Part shown: in pieces, positions 28,123 through 36,685 of the stretch | Numbering within the stretch: position 1 is the stretch's first letter | Layout of the letters: the number at the start of each line of letters is the position of its first letter | The notes under the pieces: generated by a model | What the model saw: only the letters and a program-made list of their open reading frames with translations | Told to the model about the DNA's origin: nothing | Databases searched by the model: none | Assembly (NCBI RefSeq): GCF_040957575.1 | Contig: NZ_CP162601.1 | Location: 2,604,001 to 2,668,000 of the forward strand | Length of the DNA stretch: 64,000 bases | Direction of reading: 5' to 3' | DNA from: Vibrio sp. HB236076 | GTDB lineage: Bacteria > Pseudomonadota > Gammaproteobacteria > Enterobacterales > Vibrionaceae | Program-made: the position numbers and the translations under genes

Positions 28123-30441
28123 ATGTACGATGTTTTTGGCTTCTCTTGGCATAAGATTAAATGGCTCGCCGCCTTCCAAGTAACTTTCACTGTCGTAGCC
28201 ATATTTTGGCTCCACCTTACTTTTGCTATCGAATTTTCAAGTTTAGCCAGTGTCATGACTATTGGCGGGCTTTTTGCTGTTTCAACATTCTCTCTACTCA
28301 TTGCCATCCAAAGGTATGTTCACCAAAACACGTCAATTGCTCAAACCTTACTTGACTCTGTCGGGGATGTGGTGGTGTTTAAAGATTATGACGGCAAGTT
28401 TCTCTACGGCAACAAGACCGTTGCTGACCTTTATCAAACCACCCCTGAAGCGATGGTCGGCAAAGATGACTTTGATTTTACCCACAACAAAGAACAAGCC
28501 GATTTTCTAAGAAATAATGTACAAGGCATTATGACGCGCTTTGAAAAGGAAAATGTCTATGAGTCATCAACCGATGTTAACACGGGTGAACATCGCTGCT
28601 TTCACTCCATTAAGATTCCTTTTCGCGATATCAACAAACAACTCAAAATTTTAGTCATTGCTAAAGACATCACAGAAATAAGCCAACTGAAAGAGCAAGC
28701 AGAGCGCAATAAAAAACGCCTTGAGCATGTACTCGATGTCTCTCAAGAGGGCCTTTGGGAATGGAATACGCAAACCAACGAAGTCCTACATAACGCGCAG
28801 TGGGAATCCATTACGGGTATCAAGCGCAGTGACAACTCATTTCAAGAGTTTGAACAATGTATTCTTGCCGAAGATAGAGCCAGTGTTTTTCAAGCACTCG
28901 ATGAACTTGTTAAGCACAACCGACCTTATAATATTGAATTTAGAATGCAAAAGCCCGATGGAAATATCATTTGGGTATGGGATCGCGGTCAAGTGGCTGA
29001 GTTTGACCAAGACAATAAACCCTTGTGGTTAGCCGGCATTGTTCAAGACATTACCAATGAAAAACAAAATCAACAAAAAATACAATACTACGCTTACCAC
29101 GATCAATTAACTGGCCTAATCAACCGAGTCAAGCTTGATATCGAACTTAATCAAGTCATCAAAGACAGCGTGGCACAAAACACGTATAGCGCATTGATGT
29201 TTATTGATCTCGACAGATTTAAACTCCTCAATGACAGTTATGGTCATCATATGGGGGATATGTTACTGCAAAATATCGCCCAAAGAATCACTCAAGTGTT
29301 AGCACAAAGGACAGAGAATCAAACGATTGTTGCTCGCTTTGGCGGAGATGAGTTTGTTGCAGTACTGCCTTTAATATCGAATTCTCAACAGCAAGCAACA
29401 GCGCAAACCCAAGCATTTGCCGATGAGATTATTGCCCAAATTTCAAAAACGTTCCGCTTAACAAGTAAAGTTCAGCAACTGTGTATTGAATACGCCATCA
29501 CCGCGAGTATTGGTGGAGTGGTATTTAAGTCTGACCAACACACCGCTGGAGAAATTCTCCAATTGGCTGACACGGCTCTGTATCACGTAAAATCTTTAGG
29601 CGGGCACAATGTTAAAATTTGTGATATTACCCTGCAAAATGAGTTCAACCAAACCAGTGAATTACAAAAGTCGATGCACAAAGCCATCACCCGAAGTGAA
29701 TTCACCATTTATTTACAACCCAAATTTGATGGTCAAGAGCGCATTATTGGCGCAGAAGCCTTAGTCCGATGGGTGCATCCAGAGTTAGGGGTGCTCTCTC
29801 CTTTTTCTTTCATTAATATCGCTGAAGAAAGCAATCTTATTTTGTTAATTGGTGACCAAGTCATTAACCAAGCTTGTCAGCAACTAAAACAGTGGCAGCA
29901 AAACCCAACAACGGAGCATTTAGAGCTCGCCGTGAATCTCAGCGCAAAGCAAATCTGGCAAAAGCATTTTGTTGAAGATTTTATCGAACTTGTGGAAGAG
30001 CACCAAATTGATCACAGTAAACTGATTGTTGAAGTGACCGAGTCCGTACTCATTCAAGACATTGATGACGCGACTGAAAAACTGACTCGCTTAAAACAAT
30101 ACGGAATCTCGGTTTCATTAGATGATTTTGGTACTGGCTATTCCTCTCTCAATTACTTGCGTTCTTTGCCAATCGATGAAATTAAAATCGACCGCTCTTT
30201 TATTAATGATGTCACCGAGAGTGCCCATGCTCACCTAATGGTGAAATCAATCGTTGATCTTGCGCGCAATTTTAAACTTAGAGTGGTCTCTGAGGGTGTC
30301 GAAGAAAAAGAGCAGCTCAATTTACTCAACCAATTAGGCATCGACCGCTACCAAGGTTTTTATTTTAGCAAACCAATTGATAAGCTAGAGATGGATCAAC
30401 TGATACAAAACCATTTTTCAACGGTAAAAACAAATAAATGA
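28123..30441 (+). CDS. Membrane PAS-PAS-GGDEF-EAL protein (c-di-GMP turnover)
   Basis: A 772-residue protein with two N-terminal transmembrane helices (about residues 13-33 and 39-61). Two PAS modules follow (about 72-190, and 200-320 with a PAC-like VAEFDQDNKPLWLAGIVQDITNE). A GGDEF domain (about 327-500) has an intact RFGGDEFV active site, and an EAL domain (about 515-765) has intact EALVRW and DDFGTGYSSLNYLRSLP motifs. Both catalytic motifs being present, it could make or degrade c-di-GMP. It is monocistronic between hemW and glsA and may sense redox, ligand or light through PAS; the signal is unknown. Confidence 0.9.
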   Translation: MYDVFGFSWHKIKWLAAFQVTFTVVAIFWLHLTFAIEFSSLASVMTIGGLFAVSTFSLLIAIQRYVHQNTSIAQTLLDSVGDVVVFKDYDGKFLYGNKTVADLYQTTPEAMVGKDDFDFTHNKEQADFLRNNVQGIMTRFEKENVYESSTDVNTGEHRCFHSIKIPFRDINKQLKILVIAKDITEISQLKEQAERNKKRLEHVLDVSQEGLWEWNTQTNEVLHNAQWESITGIKRSDNSFQEFEQCILAEDRASVFQALDELVKHNRPYNIEFRMQKPDGNIIWVWDRGQVAEFDQDNKPLWLAGIVQDITNEKQNQQKIQYYAYHDQLTGLINRVKLDIELNQVIKDSVAQNTYSALMFIDLDRFKLLNDSYGHHMGDMLLQNIAQRITQVLAQRTENQTIVARFGGDEFVAVLPLISNSQQQATAQTQAFADEIIAQISKTFRLTSKVQQLCIEYAITASIGGVVFKSDQHTAGEILQLADTALYHVKSLGGHNVKICDITLQNEFNQTSELQKSMHKAITRSEFTIYLQPKFDGQERIIGAEALVRWVHPELGVLSPFSFINIAEESNLILLIGDQVINQACQQLKQWQQNPTTEHLELAVNLSAKQIWQKHFVEDFIELVEEHQIDHSKLIVEVTESVLIQDIDDATEKLTRLKQYGISVSLDDFGTGYSSLNYLRSLPIDEIKIDRSFINDVTESAHAHLMVKSIVDLARNFKLRVVSEGVEEKEQLNLLNQLGIDRYQGFYFSKPIDKLEMDQLIQNHFSTVKTNK

Positions 30442-30443
30442 TA

Positions 30444-30468
30444 AGGCGTTATCCAATGAATAACGCCT
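30444..30468. terminator. Possible terminator between convergent genes
   Basis: A perfect 9-bp stem AGGCGTTAT / ATAACGCCT with a 7-base loop, at the end of the GGDEF-EAL gene and before the convergent glsA stop. A T tract is not adjacent, but GCGTTTTTT follows 10 bases later. Confidence 0.5.
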
Positions 30469-30484
30469 CACTCTAGTGCGTTTT

Positions 30485-31405
30485 TTAGAAGATAGAACGG
30501 CCAATTTTTTGCGATAACAATTCTAAAGCTCGAGTCCCTGCCAGTGAGTTACCAGACGGATCGAGCTCGGGAGACCAAACCGCAATCGTCATTTCTCCGG
30601 GGACAATCGCAATGACACCGCCGCCAACCCCAGACTTTCCTGGCATACCAACCCGGTAGGCGAATTCACCCGCACCGTCATAAAGCCCACAGGTGGCCAG
30701 CAGCGCATTGAGCTGTTTGCTTTCCGTGGCCGAAACCACCTGCTCACCAGTCACCACCGAACGGCCCTTGTTGGCCAAATAACTGAATGTTTTCGCTAAT
30801 TCAACACAGTTCATTTTTAGTGCACAGGCGTGAAAGTAGTTATTCAGTACCGTTAACACATCATTGTCAAAATTACCAAATGAGCGCATAAGATAAGCAA
30901 TGGCCGCATTGCGATCGCTGTGCTGCATTTCCGAGGCGGCCACCACTTTGTCGTAGCAAATTTGCTCTTGAGCAGCCAATTGACGAACAAAATCTAGCAG
31001 CCTTTGCCTCGGTGCAGACAAACGGCTCGCGAGGAGATCAGCGACAACAATTGCCCCGGCATTAATAAAGGGATTACGCGGAATGCCTTTTTCTACTTCT
31101 AATTGAATCAAAGAGTTAAACGCTTGACCAGACGGTTCTTTACCAACGCGATGCCAAATTTCATCACTGCGATAGATTTGCATCGCTAACGTTAGACTAA
31201 GGGCTTTAGAAATCGACTGAATAGAAAAGCTTTCGTGGGCATCACCAGCACAAAAGACTTCACCTTGATTGGTAAAAATTGCAATACCTAATTTGTCATT
31301 CGCCACTCGGGCCAATGCGGGAATATAATCAGCGACCTTGCCACGACCTATCAAAGGCCTGACTTCATCAAGAATATTGGTTAATAAGGCATTACTTGGC
31401 GTCAT
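30485..31405 (-). CDS. glsA: Glutaminase
   Basis: A 306-residue serine-lysine type glutaminase of the GlsA/GlsB family, hydrolysing glutamine to glutamate and ammonia. The nucleophile lies in FSIQSISK (SxxK), and [20 protein letters not shown] and [13 protein letters not shown] are conserved. The length fits the usual 305-310. The start is the ATG at 31403-31405 (MTPSNALL); the longer open frame to 31486 has an implausible Ser/Arg-rich lead. In E. coli such enzymes can aid acid resistance by releasing ammonia. It lies 93 bases from trmB on the same strand. Confidence 0.93.
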   Translation of the reverse strand: MTPSNALLTNILDEVRPLIGRGKVADYIPALARVANDKLGIAIFTNQGEVFCAGDAHESFSIQSISKALSLTLAMQIYRSDEIWHRVGKEPSGQAFNSLIQLEVEKGIPRNPFINAGAIVVADLLASRLSAPRQRLLDFVRQLAAQEQICYDKVVAASEMQHSDRNAAIAYLMRSFGNFDNDVLTVLNNYFHACALKMNCVELAKTFSYLANKGRSVVTGEQVVSATESKQLNALLATCGLYDGAGEFAYRVGMPGKSGVGGGVIAIVPGEMTIAVWSPELDPSGNSLAGTRALELLSQKIGRSIF

Positions 31406-31498
31406 TTGTGCATTCCTAAAATATGTGTCCAGACTCTCTGAGCGAAAAAAGCCAACATGAGATGTTGGCTTATTGTTCAGATTCAAATCGCGATTAAA

Positions 31499-32218
31499 TC
31501 ACTCGACTCGGCGGTATTTAATATCCCAAACACCGTGACCTAATCGCTGACCTCTGGCCTCAAACTTGGTCAAAGGTCGGTCTTCAGGCCTCGGGACATA
31601 ATCCCCATCCGTCGCTGTATTGTGATAACCAGGGGCTTGGTTCATCACTTCAATCATATGTTCTGCGTAGTTTTCCCAGTCCGTTGCCATATGGAACACC
31701 CCTTCCCCGGGAATCAGCTTTTGGCGAACCATTTCAGCAAACTCAAGTTGGACGATACGGCGCTTGTGGTGACGTTTTTTATGCCAAGGATCTGGAAAGA
31801 ACAGTTGTAGTGTGTGCAAACTATTATCAGGGATCATATGTGCAAACACTTCCACGGCATCATGACACATGACTCTGAGGTTTTTAACCCCTGCATCACG
31901 CGCTGAAGATAAACACGCTCCCACACCAGGGCTGTGGACTTCGATTCCGATGAAGTTTTTCTCTGGTGCATTTTTCGCCATCTCTACCAATGACGCGCCC
32001 ATGCCAAAACCAATCTCTAATACGACAGGGTTATCGTTGCCAAACACCTGTTGCCAATCGAGCAGCTGAGCTTGATAATCAATCCCCATGGTTGGCCAAC
32101 ATTCATTCATCGCAGCCTCTTGGCCTTTGGTCAAACGACCCTCGCGACGAACAAAACTGCGAACTTTGCGGATCAACTTACCATCATCGGTGTATTCGTT
32201 AGTGGTCACTTCACTCAT
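31499..32218 (-). CDS. trmB: tRNA (guanine-N7)-methyltransferase
   Basis: A 239-residue TrmB, methylating G46 of tRNAs. The SAM-binding [15 protein letters not shown] and the signature [14 protein letters not shown] are intact. It is divergent from mutY, the common trmB/mutY-yggX-mltC arrangement. Confidence 0.97.
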   Translation of the reverse strand: MSEVTTNEYTDDGKLIRKVRSFVRREGRLTKGQEAAMNECWPTMGIDYQAQLLDWQQVFGNDNPVVLEIGFGMGASLVEMAKNAPEKNFIGIEVHSPGVGACLSSARDAGVKNLRVMCHDAVEVFAHMIPDNSLHTLQLFFPDPWHKKRHHKRRIVQLEFAEMVRQKLIPGEGVFHMATDWENYAEHMIEVMNQAPGYHNTATDGDYVPRPEDRPLTKFEARGQRLGHGVWDIKYRRVE

Positions 32219-32400
32219 GATTTTGCCTGCACATTGATTAATCAGAGCGGGGAATTATCCAAAGAATTGCCATCGGTGCAAGTGTTATCTCATCAATCAA
32301 AGTAAAAATTAGTCTTAACTTTAACCCTGTGCTCACATCGAGGTTTCCTGATACAGTATCCCCTATCAATATCGATCATTATAATTTAAAAGAGCATGTC

Positions 32401-33468
32401 GTGACGCCTTTTGCCAAAGCAATTTTAACCTGGTATGACGCTTATGGTCGCAAGCACCTACCATGGCAACAAAACAAAAACGCCTATCGAGTTTGGCTGT
32501 CAGAAATAATGTTACAGCAAACTCAAGTAACGACCGTGATTCCATACTTTGAACGTTTTCTCGAACGCTTTCCCACCGTCCAGGATCTCGCTGATGCAGA
32601 GCAAGATGAAGTGTTGCACTTTTGGACGGGATTAGGGTATTACGCCCGAGCGAGAAACCTCCACAAAGCGGCTAAAATCGTCGTCAGCACCTACGGAGGA
32701 GAATTCCCTCTAGAGATAGAGCAAATGAATGCTTTACCGGGTATTGGCCGCTCAACTGCAGCTGCGATCTTATCGTCCGTTTACAAGCAGCCACACGCCA
32801 TATTAGATGGCAATGTAAAACGCACCCTCGCTCGTTGTTTTGCCATTGAGGGCTGGCCGGGCCAAAAGTCGGTTGAAAATGCCCTTTGGCAAGTTGCGGA
32901 AACTCATACACCTGAAGTTGAGGTCGACAAATACAATCAAGCGATGATGGATATGGGCGCAATGGTGTGTACTCGCAGTCGACCTAAGTGCAATTTGTGC
33001 CCGGTTAGCCATCACTGTGAGGCTTTAGCACAAGGCAACCCTCTTGATTACCCAGGTAAAAAACCCAAAAAAGAAAAGCCCATCAAAGCAACTTGGTTTG
33101 TCATCTTGCATTATCAAGGTCAAGTATGGCTCGAGCAACGGCCGCAATTGGGTATTTGGGGAGGGCTTTATTGCTTCCCGCAACACCACGAATCTGCAAT
33201 AGATCACATCGTAGATCAATTTGGCATTCGCGATCAAAACGTGCAAAGCAAACAAACTCTAATCAGCTTTCGCCATACTTTTAGCCATTATCATCTCGAC
33301 ATCACGCCAATTTTGTTGGATTTATCCACTCAACCAACAATGGTAATGGAAGCCAACCAAGGACTTTGGTATAACTTGTCCCAACCAAACTCGATTGGTT
33401 TGGCCGCACCGGTCAAATCGTTACTCGATAATTTACACTATCATTTGAATGACACGTCATTCGACTAA
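32401..33468 (+). CDS. mutY: A/G-specific adenine glycosylase MutY
   Basis: A 355-residue base-excision enzyme removing adenine opposite 8-oxoguanine. The helix-hairpin-helix is [13 protein letters not shown], the catalytic Glu is in [10 protein letters not shown] and the Asp in ILDGNVKR. The [4Fe-4S] motif C-x6-C-x2-C-x5-C ([17 protein letters not shown]) is intact, and a C-terminal NUDIX-like domain for 8-oxoG recognition follows. I use the GTG at 32401 ([22 protein letters not shown]); the ATG-less extension to 32329 is not conserved. Only 6 bases separate it from yggX. Confidence 0.96.
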   Translation: MTPFAKAILTWYDAYGRKHLPWQQNKNAYRVWLSEIMLQQTQVTTVIPYFERFLERFPTVQDLADAEQDEVLHFWTGLGYYARARNLHKAAKIVVSTYGGEFPLEIEQMNALPGIGRSTAAAILSSVYKQPHAILDGNVKRTLARCFAIEGWPGQKSVENALWQVAETHTPEVEVDKYNQAMMDMGAMVCTRSRPKCNLCPVSHHCEALAQGNPLDYPGKKPKKEKPIKATWFVILHYQGQVWLEQRPQLGIWGGLYCFPQHHESAIDHIVDQFGIRDQNVQSKQTLISFRHTFSHYHLDITPILLDLSTQPTMVMEANQGLWYNLSQPNSIGLAAPVKSLLDNLHYHLNDTSFD

Positions 33469-33474
33469 GGAGAC

Positions 33475-33750
33475 ATGATGAGCCGTATGGTATTTTGCGC
33501 TCGATTACAAAAAGAAGCTGAAGGGCTCGACTTTCAACTGTACCCTGGCGAATTGGGCAAACGTATTTTTGATAATATCTCCAAGCAAGCTTGGGCTGAG
33601 TGGCAGCATAAACAAACCATGCTGATCAACGAAAAGAAGCTCAATATGATGGATCCTGAACATCGCAAGTTGATCGAAGAAAACATGGTCAACTTCCTTT
33701 TTGAAGGGCAGGATGTACAGATTGATGGCTATACGCCTCCAAGTGAGTAG
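33475..33750 (+). CDS. yggX: Fe(2+)-trafficking protein YggX
   Basis: A 90-91 residue YggX-family protein that protects Fe-S clusters from oxidation. It has the N-terminal [16 protein letters not shown] with the conserved cysteine and the family tail MVNFLFEG. Tandem ATGs at 33475 and 33478 follow AAGGAG; the second gives the usual 90 residues. It is in operon with mutY, itself an Fe-S enzyme. Confidence 0.96.
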   Translation: MMSRMVFCARLQKEAEGLDFQLYPGELGKRIFDNISKQAWAEWQHKQTMLINEKKLNMMDPEHRKLIEENMVNFLFEGQDVQIDGYTPPSE

Positions 33751-33760
33751 CATCCCCATT

Positions 33761-33788
33761 AATGACATCCGTAAGGGTGTCATTTTTT
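33761..33788 (+). terminator. mutY-yggX terminator
   Basis: Stem AATGACATCC / GGGTGTCATT with one G-T pair and a GTAA loop, followed by a T-rich tract, 11 bases past yggX. It may attenuate mltC, which starts 14 bases later. Confidence 0.8.
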
Positions 33789-33801
33789 ATTGCTAACTGA
33801 T

Positions 33802-34923
33802 ATGAAAACACCCTTTTTATTGCTTGTTTTTTGCACATTTCTCAGTGGCTGTAGTCGTGAAATGGTTGAGAGTGTATACGCCATAAACTACGAGCCAACC
33901 AACCGCTTTGCCAAAAACCTCGCCGAACTGCCAGGCCAGTATCAAAAAGATACCAAGGCCTTAGATGATCTGATGCAGCAATTTTCAAGTAACATCAAAC
34001 AAAAATGGGGGCAAAACTCACTAAAGCTGGCAGGTAAGCGCAATTACGTCAAATATATAGATGATTATAATAGTCGCGCTGATGTCAATTTTTCTCTAGG
34101 TAAAATCACCATTGAAACCATCGCCTCAACACGACCAAAAGATCATCTTAAACAAGCGATAATCACCACTTTACTCACCCCCTATGACCCAGCCCAAGTC
34201 GACTTATTTTCCTCTAAAGATATCACCTTAAAAGGCCGACCTTTTCTCTACAAGCAAGTACTCGATCAAGATGGGCAAGCCATCCAGTGGCGTTGGCGAG
34301 CGAGTCGATTTGCAGACTATTTGATAGACAACCACTTAAAAACCAAGCTTGTTGATTTTAAAAAGGCCTATTATGTCGATCTGTCCATGGTGAAAAATCA
34401 GACAGAGATCCGCCGATATCAATACGCCAACCTTGTTCGCAGAGCGGCGAGTAAGTATGGCATAGCCGAAGATCTTATCTTTGCTATCATCAAAACAGAA
34501 AGTAGTTTTAACCCTTACGCTGTCAGTTGGGCCAATGCTTATGGCCTCATGCAAGTGGTACCTAAAACCGCGGGGCGAGATGTCTTTCAGTTAGTGAAGC
34601 AACGCAGTGGGCAACCCAGTCCGCAGTACTTATTTAACCCGGAGAATAATATAGACACAGGAACAGCGTATTTTTATCTGCTGAAAAATCGTTATCTCAA
34701 ATCAGTTAAAAACCCTTTATCGCTTCAATACAGTATGATTTCCGCTTATAACGGCGGAACCGGCGGCGTGCTTAACACATTCAATCGCAATCGTACTCAA
34801 GCATTTCACCAACTCAATCAGTTAACGCCTAGCCAGGTATTTTGGGCATTAACGCATAAACACCCTAATAGAGAATCTCGTCGTTATTTAGAAAAAGTGA
34901 CGCAATTCAAAAAAGAATTTTAA
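33802..34923 (+). CDS. mltC: Membrane-bound lytic murein transglycosylase C
   Basis: A 373-residue outer-membrane lipoprotein. A lipobox LSGC ends the signal peptide near residue 20. The C-terminal GH23 (SLT) domain carries the catalytic Glu in IKTESSFNPYAVSWANAYGLMQVVPKTAG and the conserved SAYNGGTGGVLNTF. MltC cleaves peptidoglycan to 1,6-anhydromuropeptides. The ATG at 33802 is chosen over an in-frame TTG at 33790. Terminal gene of the mutY-yggX-mltC group. Confidence 0.96.
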   Translation: MKTPFLLLVFCTFLSGCSREMVESVYAINYEPTNRFAKNLAELPGQYQKDTKALDDLMQQFSSNIKQKWGQNSLKLAGKRNYVKYIDDYNSRADVNFSLGKITIETIASTRPKDHLKQAIITTLLTPYDPAQVDLFSSKDITLKGRPFLYKQVLDQDGQAIQWRWRASRFADYLIDNHLKTKLVDFKKAYYVDLSMVKNQTEIRRYQYANLVRRAASKYGIAEDLIFAIIKTESSFNPYAVSWANAYGLMQVVPKTAGRDVFQLVKQRSGQPSPQYLFNPENNIDTGTAYFYLLKNRYLKSVKNPLSLQYSMISAYNGGTGGVLNTFNRNRTQAFHQLNQLTPSQVFWALTHKHPNRESRRYLEKVTQFKKEF

Positions 34924-35010
34924 CTCACACTCAAAACAGAATAAAAACCGCACAAAGAGCGCAAAAAACAGCCAAACAAGTCATTTTTATTAAAAAAAAC
35001 AAAAAAACAG

Positions 35011-35039
35011 TTGACGGTAGAGCCTAAAATCCGTTTAAT
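35011..35039 (+). promoter_or_regulatory. tRNA array 1 promoter
   Basis: TTGACG (35011-35016) and TTTAAT (35034-35039), spacer 17. The array 2 promoter has a similar layout and sequence, so the promoter is part of the duplication. Confidence 0.75.
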
Positions 35040-35050
35040 AGCGCTCCGTT

Positions 35051-35126
35051 GCCCGGATAGCTCAGTCGGTAGAGCAGAGGATTGAAAATCCTCGTGTCGG
35101 TGGTTCGATTCCGCCTCCGGGCACCA
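35051..35126 (+). tRNA. tRNA-Phe (GAA)
   Basis: 76 nt ending in CCA. The acceptor stem GCCCGGA pairs with TCCGGGC, anticodon GAA lies in loop TTGAAAA. The acceptor differs from the second Phe gene (GCCTCGA), with both strands changed together, so pairing is kept. Confidence 0.97.
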
Positions 35127-35202
35127 TATTTAAGATTGGTGTTTTAGCTAATGAAAAACATCCGTCAGTGCCTCAAGCAGGCACCAAAAAGCATATAAGT
35201 GT

Positions 35203-35278
<76 letters not shown>

Positions 35279-35285
35279 TTTATTT

Positions 35286-35361
35286 GCCTCGATAGCTCAG
35301 TCGGTAGAGCAGAGGATTGAAAATCCTCGTGTCGGTGGTTCGATTCCGCCTCGAGGCACCA
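35286..35361 (+). tRNA. tRNA-Phe (GAA)
   Basis: 76 nt ending in CCA. Acceptor GCCTCGA pairs with TCGAGGC. Matches the Phe gene of array 2 throughout the mature sequence. Confidence 0.97.
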
Positions 35362-35419
35362 TTATTAAAATTGGTGTTTAAGATAGAAGAGTCTATTGCT
35401 TTCGTTGAAAAACATCGGT

Positions 35420-35461
35420 CAGTGCCCTAGGCGGGCCCGTTATTCCGCCTCGAGGCACCAT
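35420..35461 (+). pseudogene. 3' tRNA-Phe remnant
   Basis: CAGTGCCCTAGGCGGG, then TTATTCCGCCTCGAGGCACCA, the last part being the T-stem/acceptor 3' end of tRNA-Phe. There is no 5' half. The same remnant recurs at about 39059-39101. A smaller degenerate relative (GTGCCTCAAGCAGGCACCA) lies near 35167-35186. Confidence 0.7.
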
Positions 35462-35536
35462 TATTAAGATTGGTGTTATCAACATTAATCAGAGTCCAGA
35501 CTGGTGTTAATAGCCTAGCTTGTGACTTAAAATTAT

Positions 35537-35612
35537 TCCCCCTTAGTTCAGTTGGTAGAACGGCGGACTGTTAATCCGTATGTCGCAGGTTCGAGTCCCG
35601 CAGGGGGAGCCA
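35537..35612 (+). tRNA. tRNA-Asn (GTT)
   Basis: 76 nt ending in CCA. Acceptor TCCCCCT pairs with AGGGGGA; anticodon GTT in loop CTGTTAA. A terminator hairpin follows after 6 bases, then a copied 3' fragment. Confidence 0.97.
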
Positions 35613-35885
35613 CATTAAAAAAACCACTTCACCTCGAAGTGGTTTTTTTATATCTGAAAATAACGTCACCCAATTGCAGCTTGTACACTTACTGCAACGG
35701 ACTGTGTGCCAAAGTCATGTCGCAGGGCTGCGCGCCCCGGCTAGGCGCCCCCGTTGAGTCCCTCAGGGGGAGCTACATTAAAAAACATTTCACCTCGAAG
35801 TGTTTTTTATCTCTAAAGATAACGTCACTCAATTGCAGCTTATACGCTTACTGCAACGGACTTTGTGCCAAAGTCATGCTGCCTA
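35594..35885 (+). repeat. Two tandem copies of a ~163-bp tRNA-Asn 3'-end/terminator unit
   Basis: Unit 1 begins in the tRNA-Asn 3' end (35594) and unit 2 begins at the same point of a truncated copy (35757), giving a period of 163 bases. Each unit contains the acceptor end, a terminator-like hairpin, and a shared spacer (CCAATTGCAGCTT, CTTACTGCAACGGACT, GTGCCAAAGTCATG). Copy 2 has lost the tRNA 5' part and its terminator has a G-U pair. Confidence 0.85.
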
Positions 35886-36067
35886 ACAGATCAATACCCA
35901 GCCAGTCCCACGACACAGCACGATTAACGCAACACAGAGAGTCAATTTAGGCCATTTATTTGCAAAGGCTATAAACAGATTCAACTGGCGAGAAGCGTTC
36001 AAATCGGTTACATTTTTACCAATCAAAAAAGAATGATCACCCTGTGATAATCCCTTCTCGAGGTCCT
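35613..36067. other. Intergenic region between tRNA array 1 and kefG
   Basis: Contains the terminator and tRNA-derived repeat units described separately to about 35885. The last 180 bases are AT-rich and hold the kefG promoter; no gene is visible. Confidence 0.6.
35619..35649 (+). terminator. tRNA array 1 terminator
   Basis: Stem AAAAACCACTTC / GAAGTGGTTTTT with a 5-base loop and T run. Copied after the Asn gene of array 2 (39589-39619) and again at 39753-39783. Confidence 0.9.
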
Positions 36068-36685
36068 ATGAAGAACAAAAAAGTCTTGCTTCTTTTTGCT
36101 CACCCTTCTCAGCACCGTTCTGAAATCAACACGCCACTATTTGAAGCTGCCCAAGAGATTGAGGGCGTAACCTGTGTCGATTTATACGCAGAATACCCAA
36201 AGTTCAATATCAACATCGACAAAGAACAACAGCGACTAAAAGAACATGATGTCATTGTTTTCCAGTTTCCACTCTATTGGTATTCCACACCGGCTATTTT
36301 AAAAGAATGGCAAGATTTAGTTCTAGAATATGGTTTTGCTTATGGTACTGAAGGCAATGCTCTAGCGGGTAAAATACTCACTTGTGTGGTATCGGCAGGA
36401 GGAAAAGAAGAAGCCTATCAGGCACATGGCTATAACCACTTCACCATCCGTCAACTCCTCGCGCCAATCGAACAAATGGCCTCGTTAACCGGCATCACTT
36501 ACATCGCCCCACTCACCCTCTTTGGTGCTCGTACCGCTGTTGAAGAACAACGACTCAACCAGCATAAACAAAACTATCAATTGCTGCTTAGGTCGCTCGT
36601 TGATAACACCCTGGATATTAACCAAGTACGCCCTATCGCCGATCTCGCCCCCACTCTCTCAGCACTTGCCAAGGAAACGTTATGA
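36068..36685 (+). CDS. kefG: KefG/KefF-like NAD(P)H oxidoreductase, ancillary to K+ efflux
   Basis: A 205-residue flavodoxin-fold quinone reductase of the KefF/KefG type. The N-terminal VLLLFAHPSQHRSEIN binds the FMN phosphate; the VFQFPLYWYSTPAILKEWQD segment lies at the active site and GKILTCVVSAGGKEEAY follows. These subunits sit on the Kef channel and are needed for full activity. Its stop overlaps the kefB start by 4 bases, so translation is coupled. Choice between KefF and KefG is by pairing and is uncertain. ATG at 36068 follows GAGGTCCT. Confidence 0.85.
   Translation: MKNKKVLLLFAHPSQHRSEINTPLFEAAQEIEGVTCVDLYAEYPKFNINIDKEQQRLKEHDVIVFQFPLYWYSTPAILKEWQDLVLEYGFAYGTEGNALAGKILTCVVSAGGKEEAYQAHGYNHFTIRQLLAPIEQMASLTGITYIAPLTLFGARTAVEEQRLNQHKQNYQLLLRSLVDNTLDINQVRPIADLAPTLSALAKETL

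Noticed and set aside
35552..35950. 132-residue frame over tRNA-Asn and its repeat units
   Set aside because: Starts in the tRNA and is built from the tandem 163-bp repeat; a copy at 39522-39970 arises in the same way.
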